A DNA stretch of 64,000 bases from Erwinia sp. S63 (GTDB lineage: Bacteria; Pseudomonadota; Gammaproteobacteria; Enterobacterales; Enterobacteriaceae), in contig NZ_JACVUP010000002.1 of assembly GCF_016625195.1 (NCBI RefSeq), forward strand, positions 124,001-188,000, read 5' to 3'. Below are positions 1 to 9,381 of this stretch, one piece after another; the stretch's first letter is position 1; each line of letters opens with the position of its first letter. The notes beneath the pieces were generated by a model that made no database searches, was not told where the DNA came from, and saw nothing but the letters and a program-made list of their open reading frames with translations. Made by a program: the position numbers and the translations under genes.

Positions 1-1074
1 CGTATCAAACTCTTCGTGCGTGCTGCCTGAGAAGCTCCAGTCGACGAAAGGATAATCCGCATCGTCTTTGAACATGTCCCAGGAGATTAAACCACTGGAA
101 TCGATAAAGTGGGTTTCCAGGTTGGCGTGTTCAGCCACTTCTTCATCATCGAAGGTCGGTGGGGTGAAGACATCCAGATCTTTCAGACCACGGCCCTGAA
201 GAAGCTCAGTAACGGTACGTTCAAGTGCTACGCCAAAGTCCGGATGCGCACCGAATGAAGCGAAGCAGGTGCCGTTGGCCGGGTTGAACAACACTACGCA
301 GATAACCGGATACTTGCCGCCCAGTGAAGCATCGTAAGAGAAGATTGGGAACCCTTCGGCTTCCAGACGTTCAATCGCCTCAATCACGCCCGGATAACGC
401 TGCATCACTTCTGCAGGAATTTCTGGCAGGCTAATTGACTCAGCGATAATGCGGTTTTTAATGTGGCGCTCAAAAACTTCAGACAGCCCCTGAACACGCG
501 CTTCGTTCGCGGTATTACCGGCAGACATGCCGTTAGAAACATACAGGTTGCCGATGATGTTCATCGGAATGTAGACCGTTTGCTGGTCAGACTGACGGGT
601 AAATGGCAGGCCGCAGATGCCACGATCAGCATTACCTGACTGCAGGTCAATCAAATCAGAGGCGTTTAGGCTGTCTTCAGGATCGTAAAACTTCTGCAGA
701 CGCGCATCCAGAATGCCTGCTGGCAAGCTGTTATCGTCGGTCAGTGGGAACCACTTCTCATTCGGGTAGTGAACGAAATCGCCGTTAGCGATGGACTGAC
801 CCAGCCAGAAATCGGCGAAGAAGTAGTTGGTTGAGAGACGCTCAAAATATTCGCCTAACGCGGAAGCCAGTGCCGCTTTCTTACTGGCACCTTTACCATT
901 GGTAAAGCACAGCGGGCAGTCACGATCGCGGATGTGCACAGACCAGACGTGTGGAACCGGGTTCAGCCAGGAGGCTTCTTCAATATTGAAGCCCAGGTCT
1001 TGCAGTTTCTGCTGGAAGCGTGCGATGGAGTCTTCCAGTGCGGCGTCTTTTCCTGGAATAAACGTTTGCGTCAT
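1..1074 (-). CDS. ycaO: YcaO, ribosomal protein S12 methylthiotransferase accessory factor (partial, C-terminus outside window)
   Basis: Founding member of the YcaO ATP-binding family; in E. coli it assists RimO-dependent beta-methylthiolation of an aspartate in ribosomal protein S12. The reverse-strand frame is open from the ATG at 1072-1074 to the window edge and gives 358 residues of a protein that is about 586 residues in E. coli. The N-terminus (MTQTFIPGKDAALEDSIARF) and the segment ending in DYPFVDWSFSGS match the E. coli protein as remembered. The C-terminal TPR-like part is not in the window. In E. coli ycaP lies between this gene and serC; here only a non-coding gap follows. Identity is very secure. 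Confidence 0.95.
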   Translation of the reverse strand, partial: MTQTFIPGKDAALEDSIARFQQKLQDLGFNIEEASWLNPVPHVWSVHIRDRDCPLCFTNGKGASKKAALASALGEYFERLSTNYFFADFWLGQSIANGDFVHYPNEKWFPLTDDNSLPAGILDARLQKFYDPEDSLNASDLIDLQSGNADRGICGLPFTRQSDQQTVYIPMNIIGNLYVSNGMSAGNTANEARVQGLSEVFERHIKNRIIAESISLPEIPAEVMQRYPGVIEAIERLEAEGFPIFSYDASLGGKYPVICVVLFNPANGTCFASFGAHPDFGVALERTVTELLQGRGLKDLDVFTPPTFDDEEVAEHANLETHFIDSSGLISWDMFKDDADYPFVDWSFSGSTHEEFDT

Positions 1075-1387
1075 GTTGGCGCTCTCTCAAGTCGATGGGG
1101 TGGGCGTAAAGCGCGCAATGATACGGGTTTTGCGCCTGCTTCGCTATTCAGTGGTCTAAATTTATCGCGGTATTGTCACGGCTATTTCATCGGTTGGCAG
1201 CATTCTGATTTTACTTCAGGAAACGCCCTCACAAAATTCCGTTGCTTATTGCATTTATGACATAAGCTGCGGTGGAGCCTGCTCTGGAAATGTGATCGCT
1301 ATCGGATTAATGATTGCAGCCATTCGGAGGCAATGATAAAACCGATACGGTATTCATAACCGTTCGATATGACAGTGGTGAGGGGAA
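1075..1387. promoter_or_regulatory. ycaO-serC divergent intergenic region with candidate CRP half-site
   Basis: This 313-base gap separates divergent ycaO and serC and must hold both promoters. No credible ORF is present; frames that cross it are antisense extensions of ycaO. TGTGA at 1291-1295 followed after six bases by TCGGA at 1302-1306 resembles a CRP site with a poor second arm; E. coli serC is reported to be CRP- and Lrp-regulated. The sequence GTGAGGGG just before the serC ATG serves as ribosome binding site. E. coli ycaP, which would be here, is absent. Assignment of the CRP site is tentative. Confidence 0.4.
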
Positions 1388-2473
1388 ATGACGCAGGTTT
1401 ATAATTTTAGCTCCGGCCCAGCGATGCTGCCGGTAGAAGTGCTCCGTCGTGCAGAACAAGAACTGACAAACTGGCACGGATTAGGCACCTCTGTAATGGA
1501 GATCAGCCATCGCAGTAAAGAGTTTATTGCTGTCGCTGAAGCAGCAGAACAGGATTTTCGCGATCTGCTGAAGATCCCATCGAACTACAAAGTTTTATTC
1601 TGCCATGGTGGCGCGCGCGCGCAGTTCGCGGCTATTCCAGGCAACCTGCTGGGTGATGCTAAATCCGCTGACTATATTGATGGCGGCTACTGGGCACACA
1701 GCGCGATCAAAGAAGCGGAAAAATATTGCACCCCGAACACCATCGACGTCAAAACCACGCTTGACGGTAAACGTGCTTTGTTACCGATGCGTGAATGGCA
1801 GCTCAACGATGATGCTGCTTATGTGCATTTCTGCCCGAATGAAACCATTGATGGCATCGCTATTGATGAAGAGCCTGACTTTGGTGACAAAGTGGTGGTG
1901 GCTGACCTGTCTTCAACCATTATGTCTCGCCCAATCGATGTCAGCCGTTACGGTGTGATCTACGCAGGCGCACAGAAAAACATCGGGCCAGCGGGATTAA
2001 CGCTGGTGGTGGTGCGCGAAGATCTGCTGGGCAAAGCGCAGCGTTATGTGCCGTCTATCCTTGATTACAAGGTACTGGCTGAAAACGAATCCATGTTCAA
2101 CACGCCGCCGACTTTTGCCTGGTACCTCTCTGGTCTGGTATTCAAATGGCTGAAAGAGAAGGGCGGTGTTGCTGAGATGGATAAGGTCAATCAGGCGAAA
2201 GCAGACCTGCTCTATGGCGTCATCGATAACAGCAGCTTCTACCGTAACGATGTTGCTGCTGCGAACCGTTCACGTATGAACGTGCCGTTCCAGCTGGCTG
2301 ATGCCGCGCTGGATAAAGTGTTTCTGGACGAGTCTCTGCAGGCAGGCCTGCATGCACTGAAAGGACATCGCGTGGTTGGCGGTATGCGTGCATCGATCTA
2401 CAATGCGATGCCGCTGGAAGGGGTGAAAGCCCTGACTGAGTTCATGATCGACTTCGAACGTCGCCACGGCTAA
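1388..2473 (+). CDS. serC: Phosphoserine aminotransferase SerC
   Basis: PLP-dependent class V aminotransferase that converts 3-phosphohydroxypyruvate and glutamate to 3-phosphoserine in serine synthesis, and 4-phosphohydroxythreonine formation in pyridoxal phosphate synthesis. The protein is 361 residues, the usual length (E. coli 362). FSSGPAMLP at the N-terminus is the family start, [12 protein letters not shown] near residue 73-84 is the cofactor phosphate region, and Lys197 in [11 protein letters not shown] is the expected Schiff-base lysine. It is followed after 81 bases by aroA, the conserved serC-aroA operon of enterobacteria that links serine and aromatic (enterobactin) synthesis. Confidence 0.98.
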   Translation: MTQVYNFSSGPAMLPVEVLRRAEQELTNWHGLGTSVMEISHRSKEFIAVAEAAEQDFRDLLKIPSNYKVLFCHGGARAQFAAIPGNLLGDAKSADYIDGGYWAHSAIKEAEKYCTPNTIDVKTTLDGKRALLPMREWQLNDDAAYVHFCPNETIDGIAIDEEPDFGDKVVVADLSSTIMSRPIDVSRYGVIYAGAQKNIGPAGLTLVVVREDLLGKAQRYVPSILDYKVLAENESMFNTPPTFAWYLSGLVFKWLKEKGGVAEMDKVNQAKADLLYGVIDNSSFYRNDVAAANRSRMNVPFQLADAALDKVFLDESLQAGLHALKGHRVVGGMRASIYNAMPLEGVKALTEFMIDFERRHG

Positions 2474-2507
2474 TTACTCATCATAGGCCAGCCTGGCTGG
2501 CCACTGG

Positions 2508-2536
2508 CCCCGTTACATAACGGGGTTTTGTCTTTT
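2508..2536 (+). terminator. Intercistronic attenuator/terminator between serC and aroA
   Basis: Perfect 7-bp stem CCCCGTT (2508-2514) and AACGGGG (2519-2525) with a 4-base loop, followed by TTTTGTCTTTT. A second inverted repeat, GGCCAG (2486-2491) with CTGGCC (2497-2502), lies just upstream. In E. coli transcription of the serC-aroA operon is partly terminated between the two genes, so this probably lowers aroA expression relative to serC. Confidence 0.75.
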
Positions 2537-2554
2537 CTGGAGATTTGGTTTCAC

Positions 2555-3841
2555 ATGCAGGACTCCCTGACTCTACAACCGATTGCTCGCGTTGACGGCA
2601 CGGTAAACTTACCGGGTTCAAAAAGCGTTTCTAACCGCGCGTTGTTACTGGCCGCGCTGGCAAAGGGCACGACTCGGCTGACCAATTTGCTGGACAGCGA
2701 TGACGTTAAACACATGCTGAATGCGCTGAAGGCGCTGGGCGTCAATTACACGCTCTCTGCCGATCGTACCGTGTGCGAAGTGGTGGGAAATGCAGGTCCG
2801 CTGCACAGTGACCAGGCCCTGGAACTCTTTCTGGGCAACGCCGGCACGGCGATGCGTCCGCTGGCAGCCGCATTATGCTTAGGCCAACAGTCAATTGTGC
2901 TGACTGGCGAACCCCGCATGAAAGAGCGTCCAATTGGCCATCTGGTTGATGCGCTGCGTCAGGGCGGAGCCAACATTGAATACCTGGAGCAAACGGATTA
3001 TCCACCGCTGCGTCTGAACGGCGGGTTTGTGGGTGGTGAAGTCAGTGTGGATGGCAGTGTTTCCAGCCAGTTCCTGACGGCGCTACTGATGACCGCTCCG
3101 CTGGCACCGAAAGACACTGTGATTACTATCAAAGGTGATTTGGTCTCCAAGCCGTACATTGATATCACTCTGCACCTGATGCGTTGCTTTGGTGTTGACG
3201 TTGATAACCAGAATTACCAGCGCTTCGTGGTAAAAGGCCAGCAACAGTATCAATCTCCAGGCGATTATCTGGTGGAAGGCGATGCCTCTTCTGCCTCTTA
3301 TTTCCTCGCCGCCGCCGCCATTAAAGGCGGAACGGTTCGCGTAACCGGGATTGGCCGCAACAGCGTTCAGGGCGACATCCGCTTTGCTGATGTGCTGGAA
3401 AAAATGGGTGCGGTAATCGAGTGGGGTGATGACTATATTGCCTGCACACGAGGTTCTCTGACCGCGATTGATATGGACATGAACCATATTCCAGATGCGG
3501 CGATGACCATTGCCACCACGGCGTTGTTCGCGGAAGGCACCACCTTGATGCGAAATATCTACAACTGGCGTGTGAAAGAGACCGATCGCTTAGCGGCGAT
3601 GGCGACAGAACTGCGCAAAGTCGGTGCGGAAGTAGAAGAAGGTCATGATTTCATTCGTGTCACCCCACCGGCACAGCTTCAGCATGCGGATATTGGCACT
3701 TATAACGATCACCGCATGGCGATGTGCTTTGCGCTAGTGGCGTTATCGGACACGCCTGTCACCATTCTTGATCCCGGCTGCACGGCGAAAACGTTCCCGG
3801 ATTACTTCCAGCAGTTGGCGAAAATCAGCCAGACCTCTTAA
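2555..3841 (+). CDS. aroA: 5-enolpyruvylshikimate-3-phosphate synthase AroA
   Basis: Transfers enolpyruvyl from PEP to shikimate-3-phosphate, the sixth step of the shikimate pathway. I chose the ATG at 2555 ([15 protein letters not shown], 428 residues) because it aligns with the E. coli start and follows TCTGGAG; an upstream in-frame ATG at 2528 falls on the terminator U-tract. Motifs present: [17 protein letters not shown] near residue 20, [10 protein letters not shown] near 95-104 (the glyphosate-sensitive class I form, with Gly and Pro at the positions changed in tolerant mutants), and [13 protein letters not shown] near 385. Cytoplasmic, monomeric in the family. Confidence 0.98.
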   Translation: MQDSLTLQPIARVDGTVNLPGSKSVSNRALLLAALAKGTTRLTNLLDSDDVKHMLNALKALGVNYTLSADRTVCEVVGNAGPLHSDQALELFLGNAGTAMRPLAAALCLGQQSIVLTGEPRMKERPIGHLVDALRQGGANIEYLEQTDYPPLRLNGGFVGGEVSVDGSVSSQFLTALLMTAPLAPKDTVITIKGDLVSKPYIDITLHLMRCFGVDVDNQNYQRFVVKGQQQYQSPGDYLVEGDASSASYFLAAAAIKGGTVRVTGIGRNSVQGDIRFADVLEKMGAVIEWGDDYIACTRGSLTAIDMDMNHIPDAAMTIATTALFAEGTTLMRNIYNWRVKETDRLAAMATELRKVGAEVEEGHDFIRVTPPAQLQHADIGTYNDHRMAMCFALVALSDTPVTILDPGCTAKTFPDYFQQLAKISQTS

Positions 3842-3848
3842 TCACGCT

Positions 3849-3878
3849 ACCCGGTACGCTTGTGCCGGGTTTCCTCGC
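3849..3878 (+). terminator. Putative aroA terminator
   Basis: ACCCGG (3849-3854) pairs with CCGGGT (3865-3870) directly after the aroA stop, followed by a pyrimidine-rich TTCCTCGC tract. The uridine run is poor, so termination may be partial. No ORF corresponding to E. coli ycaL follows; the next gene is cmk. Confidence 0.45.
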
Positions 3879-3973
3879 TCTCTTCTGGTCTTGTTGGGCG
3901 GAAATTCTTCTGAATCTGTCGAAATTTCTGGCGCTGTCTACGCTAAAGGGTAACTAACCTGACGCAGGCAGCG

Positions 3974-3979
3974 TATAAT
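3974..3979 (+). promoter_or_regulatory. Candidate cmk promoter -10 element
   Basis: A perfect TATAAT at 3974-3979 lies 59 bases upstream of the cmk ATG. No good -35 match is visible at 16-18 bases spacing, so the promoter is weak or activator-dependent if real. Confidence 0.4.
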
Positions 3980-4038
3980 GCCGCGCATTCAAACAGCCAA
4001 GAAGGCTGATAATAAGCACGCAGCAACAGGAGAGAACA

Positions 4039-4719
4039 ATGACGGCAATCGCCCCGGTAATTACCATTGATGGCCCAAGTGGCGCAGGTAAAGGGACCTT
4101 GTGTAAAGCGATGGCGGAGTCATTGCAGTGGCATTTGCTGGATTCTGGTGCCATTTATCGCGTACTCGCATTGGCTGCACTTCACCATCAGGTGGATATT
4201 GAATCCGAAGAAGCATTAGTGCCTATGGCGGCTCACCTCGACGTGCGTTTCTTGTCTGTTGAAGGCGAAATGCAGGTCATTTTGGAAGGTGAAGATGTGA
4301 CCGGTGAAATCCGTACGCAGGAAGTGAGTAATACGGCTTCGCGCGTTGCCGCCTTCCCTCGCGTGCGTGAAGCACTGCTGCGTCGCCAGCGAGCATTCCG
4401 TGAAGAGCCGGGCTTGATTGCGGATGGCCGCGATATGGGCACCGTGGTATTCCCCGATGCACCGGTAAAAATCTTCCTGGATGCAAGTTCGGAAGAGCGT
4501 GCTCACCGTCGTATGCTACAGTTGCAGGAGAAGGGCTTTAATGTTAACTTTGATCGCCTTTTATCCGAGATAAAGGAACGCGACGACCGCGATCGTAATC
4601 GTGCAATTGCGCCTTTAGTGCCTGCCGCTGATGCTCTGGTGCTGGATTCAACCAGTATGTCCATTGAGCAAGTGATTGAAAAGGCACTTGATTATGCCCG
4701 CCAAAAGCTGGGCATTTAA
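4039..4719 (+). CDS. cmk: Cytidylate kinase Cmk
   Basis: Phosphorylates CMP and dCMP with ATP, recycling CMP from RNA and phospholipid turnover. The 226-residue product (E. coli 227) carries the P-loop GPSGAGKGT at residues 12-20, the [19 protein letters not shown] substrate region near 128-146, and [10 protein letters not shown] with [14 protein letters not shown] as the lid region. AGGAGAG precedes the ATG. It lies upstream of rpsA as in E. coli, where cmk transcripts read into rpsA. E. coli ycaL, normally between aroA and cmk, is missing here. Confidence 0.98.
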   Translation: MTAIAPVITIDGPSGAGKGTLCKAMAESLQWHLLDSGAIYRVLALAALHHQVDIESEEALVPMAAHLDVRFLSVEGEMQVILEGEDVTGEIRTQEVSNTASRVAAFPRVREALLRRQRAFREEPGLIADGRDMGTVVFPDAPVKIFLDASSEERAHRRMLQLQEKGFNVNFDRLLSEIKERDDRDRNRAIAPLVPAADALVLDSTSMSIEQVIEKALDYARQKLGI

Positions 4720-4841
4720 TCTATTCGGTAACTGAATTGTAGTAACCCTGTACCACGGATCCGGTGCTGGGCATGTGAAACAACCCCATCCGACAATGAC
4801 GTCAGGTGGACGTTAAATTGAAGAATCCTAAGATTATCAAT
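4720..4841 (+). promoter_or_regulatory. rpsA leader (structured translation-initiation region, S1 autoregulation)
   Basis: The rpsA start lacks a normal Shine-Dalgarno; the nearest purine-rich element is GAAG at about 4820. A hairpin ACGTC (4799-4803) with GACGT (4809-4813) and an AGGTG loop stands just upstream. In E. coli the rpsA initiation region is SD-poor, uses stacked hairpins with GGA-type loops and is repressed by free S1. The architecture here fits that model; the regulation itself is inferred. Confidence 0.5.
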
Positions 4842-6515
4842 ATGACTGAATCTTTTGCTCAACTATTTGAAGAATCACTGAAAGAAATCGAAACCCGTCC
4901 GGGTTCCATCGTTCGTGGCGTTGTTGTCTCAATCGACAAAGACGTAGTCCTGGTTGATGCGGGTCTGAAATCTGAGTCTGCAATTCCTGCAGAGCAGTTC
5001 AAGAACGCAGCCGGCGAACTGGAAATCCAGGTTGGCGACGAAGTTGACGTTGCGCTTGACGCAGTTGAAGACGGCTTCGGTGAAACCCTGCTGTCCCGTG
5101 AGAAAGCTAAGCGTCACGAAGCTTGGATCACGCTGGAAAAAGCTTACGAAGAAGCTGAAACTGTTACCGGTGTTATCAACGGCAAAGTTAAAGGTGGCTT
5201 CACAGTTGAGCTGAACGGTATTCGTGCGTTCCTGCCAGGTTCACTGGTTGACGTTCGTCCGGTTCGCGATACTCTGCACCTGGAAGGCAAAGAGCTTGAG
5301 TTCAAAGTTATCAAGCTTGATCAGAAACGTAACAACGTGGTGGTTTCTCGCCGCGCAGTTATCGAATCTGAAAACAGCGCTGAACGCGATCAGCTGCTGG
5401 AAAACCTGCAGGAAGGCATGGAAGTTAAAGGTATCGTTAAGAACCTCACTGACTACGGCGCATTCGTGGACTTGGGTGGCGTTGACGGCCTGCTGCACAT
5501 CACCGATATGGCCTGGAAACGCGTTAAGCATCCAAGCGAAATCGTCAACGTGGGCGACGAAATCACTGTTAAAGTGCTGAAGTTCGACCGCGAGCGTACT
5601 CGTGTATCCCTCGGCCTGAAACAGCTGGGCGAAGATCCATGGGTTGCTATCGCTAAGCGTTACCCAGAAGGCACCAAGCTGACTGGCCGTGTAACCAACC
5701 TGACCGACTACGGCTGCTTCGTTGAAATCGAAGAAGGCGTTGAAGGCCTGGTACACGTTTCTGAAATGGACTGGACCAACAAAAACATTCACCCATCTAA
5801 AGTTGTTAACGTGGGCGACGTTGTTGAAGTTATGGTTCTGGACATCGACGAAGAACGTCGTCGTATCTCCCTGGGTCTGAAGCAGTGCAAAAACAACCCA
5901 TGGCAGCAGTTCGCTGAGACCCACAACAAAGGCGATCGCGTTGAAGGTAAAATCAAGTCAATCACTGACTTCGGTATCTTCATCGGCCTGGACGGTGGCA
6001 TCGACGGTCTGGTTCACCTGTCAGACATCTCCTGGAACGCGACTGGCGAAGAAGCCGTTCGTGAGTACAAAAAAGGCGACGAAATCGCTGCTGTTGTACT
6101 GCAGGTTGATGCAGAGCGCGAGCGCATCTCTCTGGGCGTGAAGCAGTTGGCTGAAGATCCATTCAACAACTACATCACCCTGAACAAGAAAGGCGCTATC
6201 GTTAACGGTAAAGTGACTGCAGTAGACGCTAAAGGTGCTACAGTTGAATTGGCTGATGGCGTTGAAGGTTACCTGCGCGCTTCAGAAGCTTCACTGGACC
6301 GTATCGAAGACGCAACTCTGGTTCTGAGTGTTGGTGACGACGTTGAAGCTAAATTCACCGGCGTTGACCGTAAGAACCGCGTTGTAAGCCTGTCTGTTCG
6401 TGCTAAAGACCAGGCTGATGAGAAAGAAGCAATCAACACTGTTAACACCAAACAGGAAGAAAGCAACTTCTCTAGCGCTATGGCTGAAGCGTTCAAAGCG
6501 GCTAAAGGCGAGTAA
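4842..6515 (+). CDS. rpsA: 30S ribosomal protein S1
   Basis: Largest small-subunit protein; binds mRNA 5' regions and is needed for initiation on most messages. Starting at the ATG at 4842 gives [20 protein letters not shown] and 557 residues, the E. coli length; the in-frame ATG at 4806 would add 12 residues with no family support. Six S1/OB-fold repeats can be followed, with repeated core signatures such as [20 protein letters not shown] and [21 protein letters not shown] and ending in a helical tail ([17 protein letters not shown]). Codon use is strongly biased, as expected for a highly expressed gene. Confidence 0.99.
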   Translation: MTESFAQLFEESLKEIETRPGSIVRGVVVSIDKDVVLVDAGLKSESAIPAEQFKNAAGELEIQVGDEVDVALDAVEDGFGETLLSREKAKRHEAWITLEKAYEEAETVTGVINGKVKGGFTVELNGIRAFLPGSLVDVRPVRDTLHLEGKELEFKVIKLDQKRNNVVVSRRAVIESENSAERDQLLENLQEGMEVKGIVKNLTDYGAFVDLGGVDGLLHITDMAWKRVKHPSEIVNVGDEITVKVLKFDRERTRVSLGLKQLGEDPWVAIAKRYPEGTKLTGRVTNLTDYGCFVEIEEGVEGLVHVSEMDWTNKNIHPSKVVNVGDVVEVMVLDIDEERRRISLGLKQCKNNPWQQFAETHNKGDRVEGKIKSITDFGIFIGLDGGIDGLVHLSDISWNATGEEAVREYKKGDEIAAVVLQVDAERERISLGVKQLAEDPFNNYITLNKKGAIVNGKVTAVDAKGATVELADGVEGYLRASEASLDRIEDATLVLSVGDDVEAKFTGVDRKNRVVSLSVRAKDQADEKEAINTVNTKQEESNFSSAMAEAFKAAKGE

Positions 6516-6528
6516 TCGACCCGAGGCA

Positions 6529-6555
6529 CCGGACGATGAAAATCGTCCGGTTTCG
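6529..6555 (+). terminator. Stem-loop between rpsA and ihfB
   Basis: A perfect 9-bp stem CCGGACGAT (6529-6537) and ATCGTCCGG (6542-6550) capped by a GAAA tetraloop (6538-6541), followed by TTTCGG. The U-tract is short, so it may be a partial terminator or a 3'-end stabiliser that sets the rpsA to ihfB ratio. Confidence 0.6.
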
Positions 6556-6601
6556 GTAAAAGCTGTCATACCTTTCCCATTAAGGATTAACCGGAGGTTA
6601 C

Positions 6602-6886
6602 ATGACCAAGTCAGAACTTATTGAAAGACTTGCTGGACAGCATACTCATATTCCGGCGAAAGTCGTTGAGGATGCAGTTAAAGAGATGCTCGAGCACATG
6701 GCCACAACGTTGGCACAGGGCGAGCGCATTGAAATCCGGGGATTCGGCAGCTTTTCTTTGCACTACCGCGCACCGCGTACTGGTCGTAACCCGAAAACGG
6801 GTGACAAAGTGGATCTGGAAGGTAAATACGTTCCCCACTTCAAGCCGGGCAAAGAATTGCGTGACCGTGCAAATATCTACGGCTAA
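6602..6886 (+). CDS. ihfB: Integration host factor subunit beta
   Basis: HU/IHF-family DNA-bending protein; pairs with IHF-alpha to bend DNA sharply at specific sites in recombination, replication and transcription. The 94-residue product has the usual length, with [21 protein letters not shown] covering the beta-arm and its intercalating proline and [14 protein letters not shown] at the C-terminus. CCGGAGG precedes the ATG. It sits directly after rpsA as in E. coli and is closed by a strong terminator. Confidence 0.98.
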   Translation: MTKSELIERLAGQHTHIPAKVVEDAVKEMLEHMATTLAQGERIEIRGFGSFSLHYRAPRTGRNPKTGDKVDLEGKYVPHFKPGKELRDRANIYG

Positions 6887-6903
6887 GCCGTTACCGAACG
6901 ATA

Positions 6904-6934
6904 AAAACGACACTTCCGGGTGTCGTTTTTTTTT
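6904..6934 (+). terminator. ihfB intrinsic terminator
   Basis: AAAACGACAC (6904-6913) pairs with GTGTCGTTTT (6920-6929) around a TTCCGG loop and continues into an uninterrupted T run to 6934. A textbook Rho-independent terminator shortly after the ihfB stop. Confidence 0.9.
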
Positions 6935-7088
6935 GCTCTGAATTCGTCGTTGTGAACCCGATTCCAAAACTTTTCTCTGCGATGAAAACCCCTCCGATTA
7001 TTTGGTATTCGCACTCCAGTCCTCTCTATTCCTGAAGGCAATTATTGCTCGTTACACGCAAACTGGTGCGCATGACGGGAGAGAAGTG

Positions 7089-9347
7089 ATGCATGTAACA
7101 GGGATTGCAGTGGCCAGAATAATGATTCTGGCGGCGCTACCATTAGGTTTGCTACCTCAAATACCGACAATTGAAATGATGGCGATAATGGTGCTTTTAG
7201 CACTGATTGTGGCATCTCTGCCGTGGACTGCGCTGCGTCTTATCGGCATGTGCATCCTGCTACTGGCGTGGGCGCTGCTGGAGGCGAGACAGATGCTGAA
7301 TGCGATTGAGCAGCTTTCAATGGCGCCAACAGAAGTGACGCTGCGTATTGTTGAGGTGAAAGAAAAGCAAAAGCAGTTCAAAGCGCAGATTATTCGTGTG
7401 GGTGAGCGATATCAGTTCCCTCCGTTGTTTGTCAGTATCAACGCGGAGTCAGGTGAGTCAGGCTATTGTGCAGGGCAGCGCTGGAAAATGACCTTACGAC
7501 TGCGTGCGGTGCATGGTCGCTTGAATGAGGGCGGGTTTGATGCGCAACGCTTTGCGCTGGCGAACCATACGCCTTTGCAGGGAAAAATCATTAATCAGCA
7601 GGCCGAATCAGCAGCTTGCAGTCTGCGAACGCTGATCATGAGCCACCATCAACCTCTTTTCGAACACCTGCAACAGCCTGCCATTTTGCAGGCGCTGGCT
7701 TTTGGTGAGCGTGAGAACATGACCAAAACGCAGCGACAACTACTACGTGAGACCGGAACAGCACACTTAATGGCGATTTCCGGTATGCATATTGCGCTAG
7801 CGGCCAGTGTCGGCTGGATAATGGTGCGAGGCTTACAGTTGCTGCTGCCTGCGCACGCCATCGGTTATCTATTGCCACTTATTGGTAGCATCATCACTGC
7901 AGCCATCTACTGTTGGATATCAGGCAGCCATGCACCGGCACAACGCGCGCTGGCAGCACTACTGATTTGGACGATGTTAAGGATCTCTGGCTGGCAGTTA
8001 ACAGGCTGGCAGATTTGGACGCTGTGTGTGGGCAGTCTGCTCTGGCTTGATCCCCTCACGGTATTATCAGAAAGCTTTTGGCTCTCTGCATTAGCCGTCG
8101 CGATGTTAATCACCTGGTTCCAGTGGTTTGCCTTACCTGCACGATACCGTCAAGCCCGGCGCTGGTTGCCGCTAAGATTGCTGCACTTGCAGGTTGGTAT
8201 GATGATACTGATGGCTCCCCTGCAGATTTTTTTGTTTCAGGGAATCAGTCTCAGTGCGCTGGTTGCAAATGTCATCGCGGTACCCGTGATATCGCTTATC
8301 ACCGTACCATTGATATTACTGGCGCTTTTGCTGCCCGTGAAACCCATAGCCACGGCGTTGTGGTGGCTGGCAGATTTTTCCGTCAATCAGGTTATGCAGG
8401 GCCTGGCATACTTACCCGCAGGTTGGTGGCCACTCCATGATGCTTTGCCCGCAGTGGCCGTGTTATGGGGAGGCTTGTTTCTATGGCGCAGTGGTTTGCT
8501 GAATCACACATTGATACCTTGCTGCGGCTGCGCACTGGCATTTCTGCTATGGCGTCACCAGTCTGAGCAAGACGACTGGCAGATTGACGTGTTGGATGTG
8601 GGGCATGGTCTGGCAATCGCTATTACACAGGGCAACGAAGTGGTGTTGTACGATACAGGCCCCCGCTGGAACGAGGATGATGCGGGCGCACGCGTGATTC
8701 TGCCATGGTTACTGTACCAGGGAAGACATTTAAACACGGTGATTGTGAGCCATAAACATCTGGATCATCGGGGTGGGCTGAATTCACTGCATCAGGCCAA
8801 TCCAAATATGGTTATCCGCAGCGCGTTAGGTGAAGCGGGGCATTTACCCTGTCAGCGAGGAGAGCAGTGGCAATGGGGCAAGCTGACCTTCACGGCACTC
8901 TGGCCACCTGCAGGAAACACGCAGGGGCAAAATAATGACTCCTGTGTCGTGCGCGTAGATGATGGTGCTGTCAGCCTGCTGCTCACCGGGGATATTGAGT
9001 CAGAAGCAGAAAGAAAACTGGTGGCATTAGAGAAAAACCAGCTCACCAGCACGTTAATGCAGGTCCCTCATCATGGTAGCCGAACATCTTCGGGGCCATT
9101 ACTGTTACGTAGTGTTGCAGGAAAGGGGGCGGTGGCGTCGGTGGCGCGCTATAACGCCTGGCGCATGCCAGCCGTAGCGGTGGTTGAACGCTATCGCCAG
9201 CAGGGCTATCTCTGGTATGACACGGCGCAATCCGGACAGATTCACATCGGCATTCGGCAGGGTGAATGGCAGATTAAGGGATTGAGAGAGCAAATAAAAC
9301 CTCGCTGGTATCATCAGTGGTTTGGCGTCAAACGTGAATCCAGGTAG
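7089..9347 (+). CDS. ycaI: ComEC/Rec2-family inner membrane DNA uptake protein (YcaI)
   Basis: Homologue of the channel that moves single-stranded DNA across the inner membrane in competent bacteria. I chose the ATG at 7089 (MHVTGIAVARIM, 752 residues, E. coli about 754) because GGGAGAG lies upstream and the N-terminal membrane helix fits; an upstream ATG at 7002 would add a non-conserved lead. N-terminal helices and a soluble OB-like part are followed by the polytopic Competence domain (roughly residues 190-460, with GTAHLMAISGMHIAL) and a C-terminal metallo-beta-lactamase-like domain with SHKHLDHRGG, LTGDIESEAE and VPHHGSRTSS. The gene appears intact. It is followed after 34 bases by msbA. 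Confidence 0.93.
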   Translation: MHVTGIAVARIMILAALPLGLLPQIPTIEMMAIMVLLALIVASLPWTALRLIGMCILLLAWALLEARQMLNAIEQLSMAPTEVTLRIVEVKEKQKQFKAQIIRVGERYQFPPLFVSINAESGESGYCAGQRWKMTLRLRAVHGRLNEGGFDAQRFALANHTPLQGKIINQQAESAACSLRTLIMSHHQPLFEHLQQPAILQALAFGERENMTKTQRQLLRETGTAHLMAISGMHIALAASVGWIMVRGLQLLLPAHAIGYLLPLIGSIITAAIYCWISGSHAPAQRALAALLIWTMLRISGWQLTGWQIWTLCVGSLLWLDPLTVLSESFWLSALAVAMLITWFQWFALPARYRQARRWLPLRLLHLQVGMMILMAPLQIFLFQGISLSALVANVIAVPVISLITVPLILLALLLPVKPIATALWWLADFSVNQVMQGLAYLPAGWWPLHDALPAVAVLWGGLFLWRSGLLNHTLIPCCGCALAFLLWRHQSEQDDWQIDVLDVGHGLAIAITQGNEVVLYDTGPRWNEDDAGARVILPWLLYQGRHLNTVIVSHKHLDHRGGLNSLHQANPNMVIRSALGEAGHLPCQRGEQWQWGKLTFTALWPPAGNTQGQNNDSCVVRVDDGAVSLLLTGDIESEAERKLVALEKNQLTSTLMQVPHHGSRTSSGPLLLRSVAGKGAVASVARYNAWRMPAVAVVERYRQQGYLWYDTAQSGQIHIGIRQGEWQIKGLREQIKPRWYHQWFGVKRESR

Positions 9348-9381
9348 AATGAGCGGCTATTTCAAACAGCGTGAATAAATA

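Noticed and set aside
827-1260. Two plus-strand frames over the ycaO start
   Set aside because: They are antisense to well-conserved ycaO coding sequence and lack their own signals.
5241-5924. 227-codon antisense frame within rpsA
   Set aside because: It mirrors the strongly biased rpsA codons, has no family-like motifs or ribosome binding site, and rpsA is certain.
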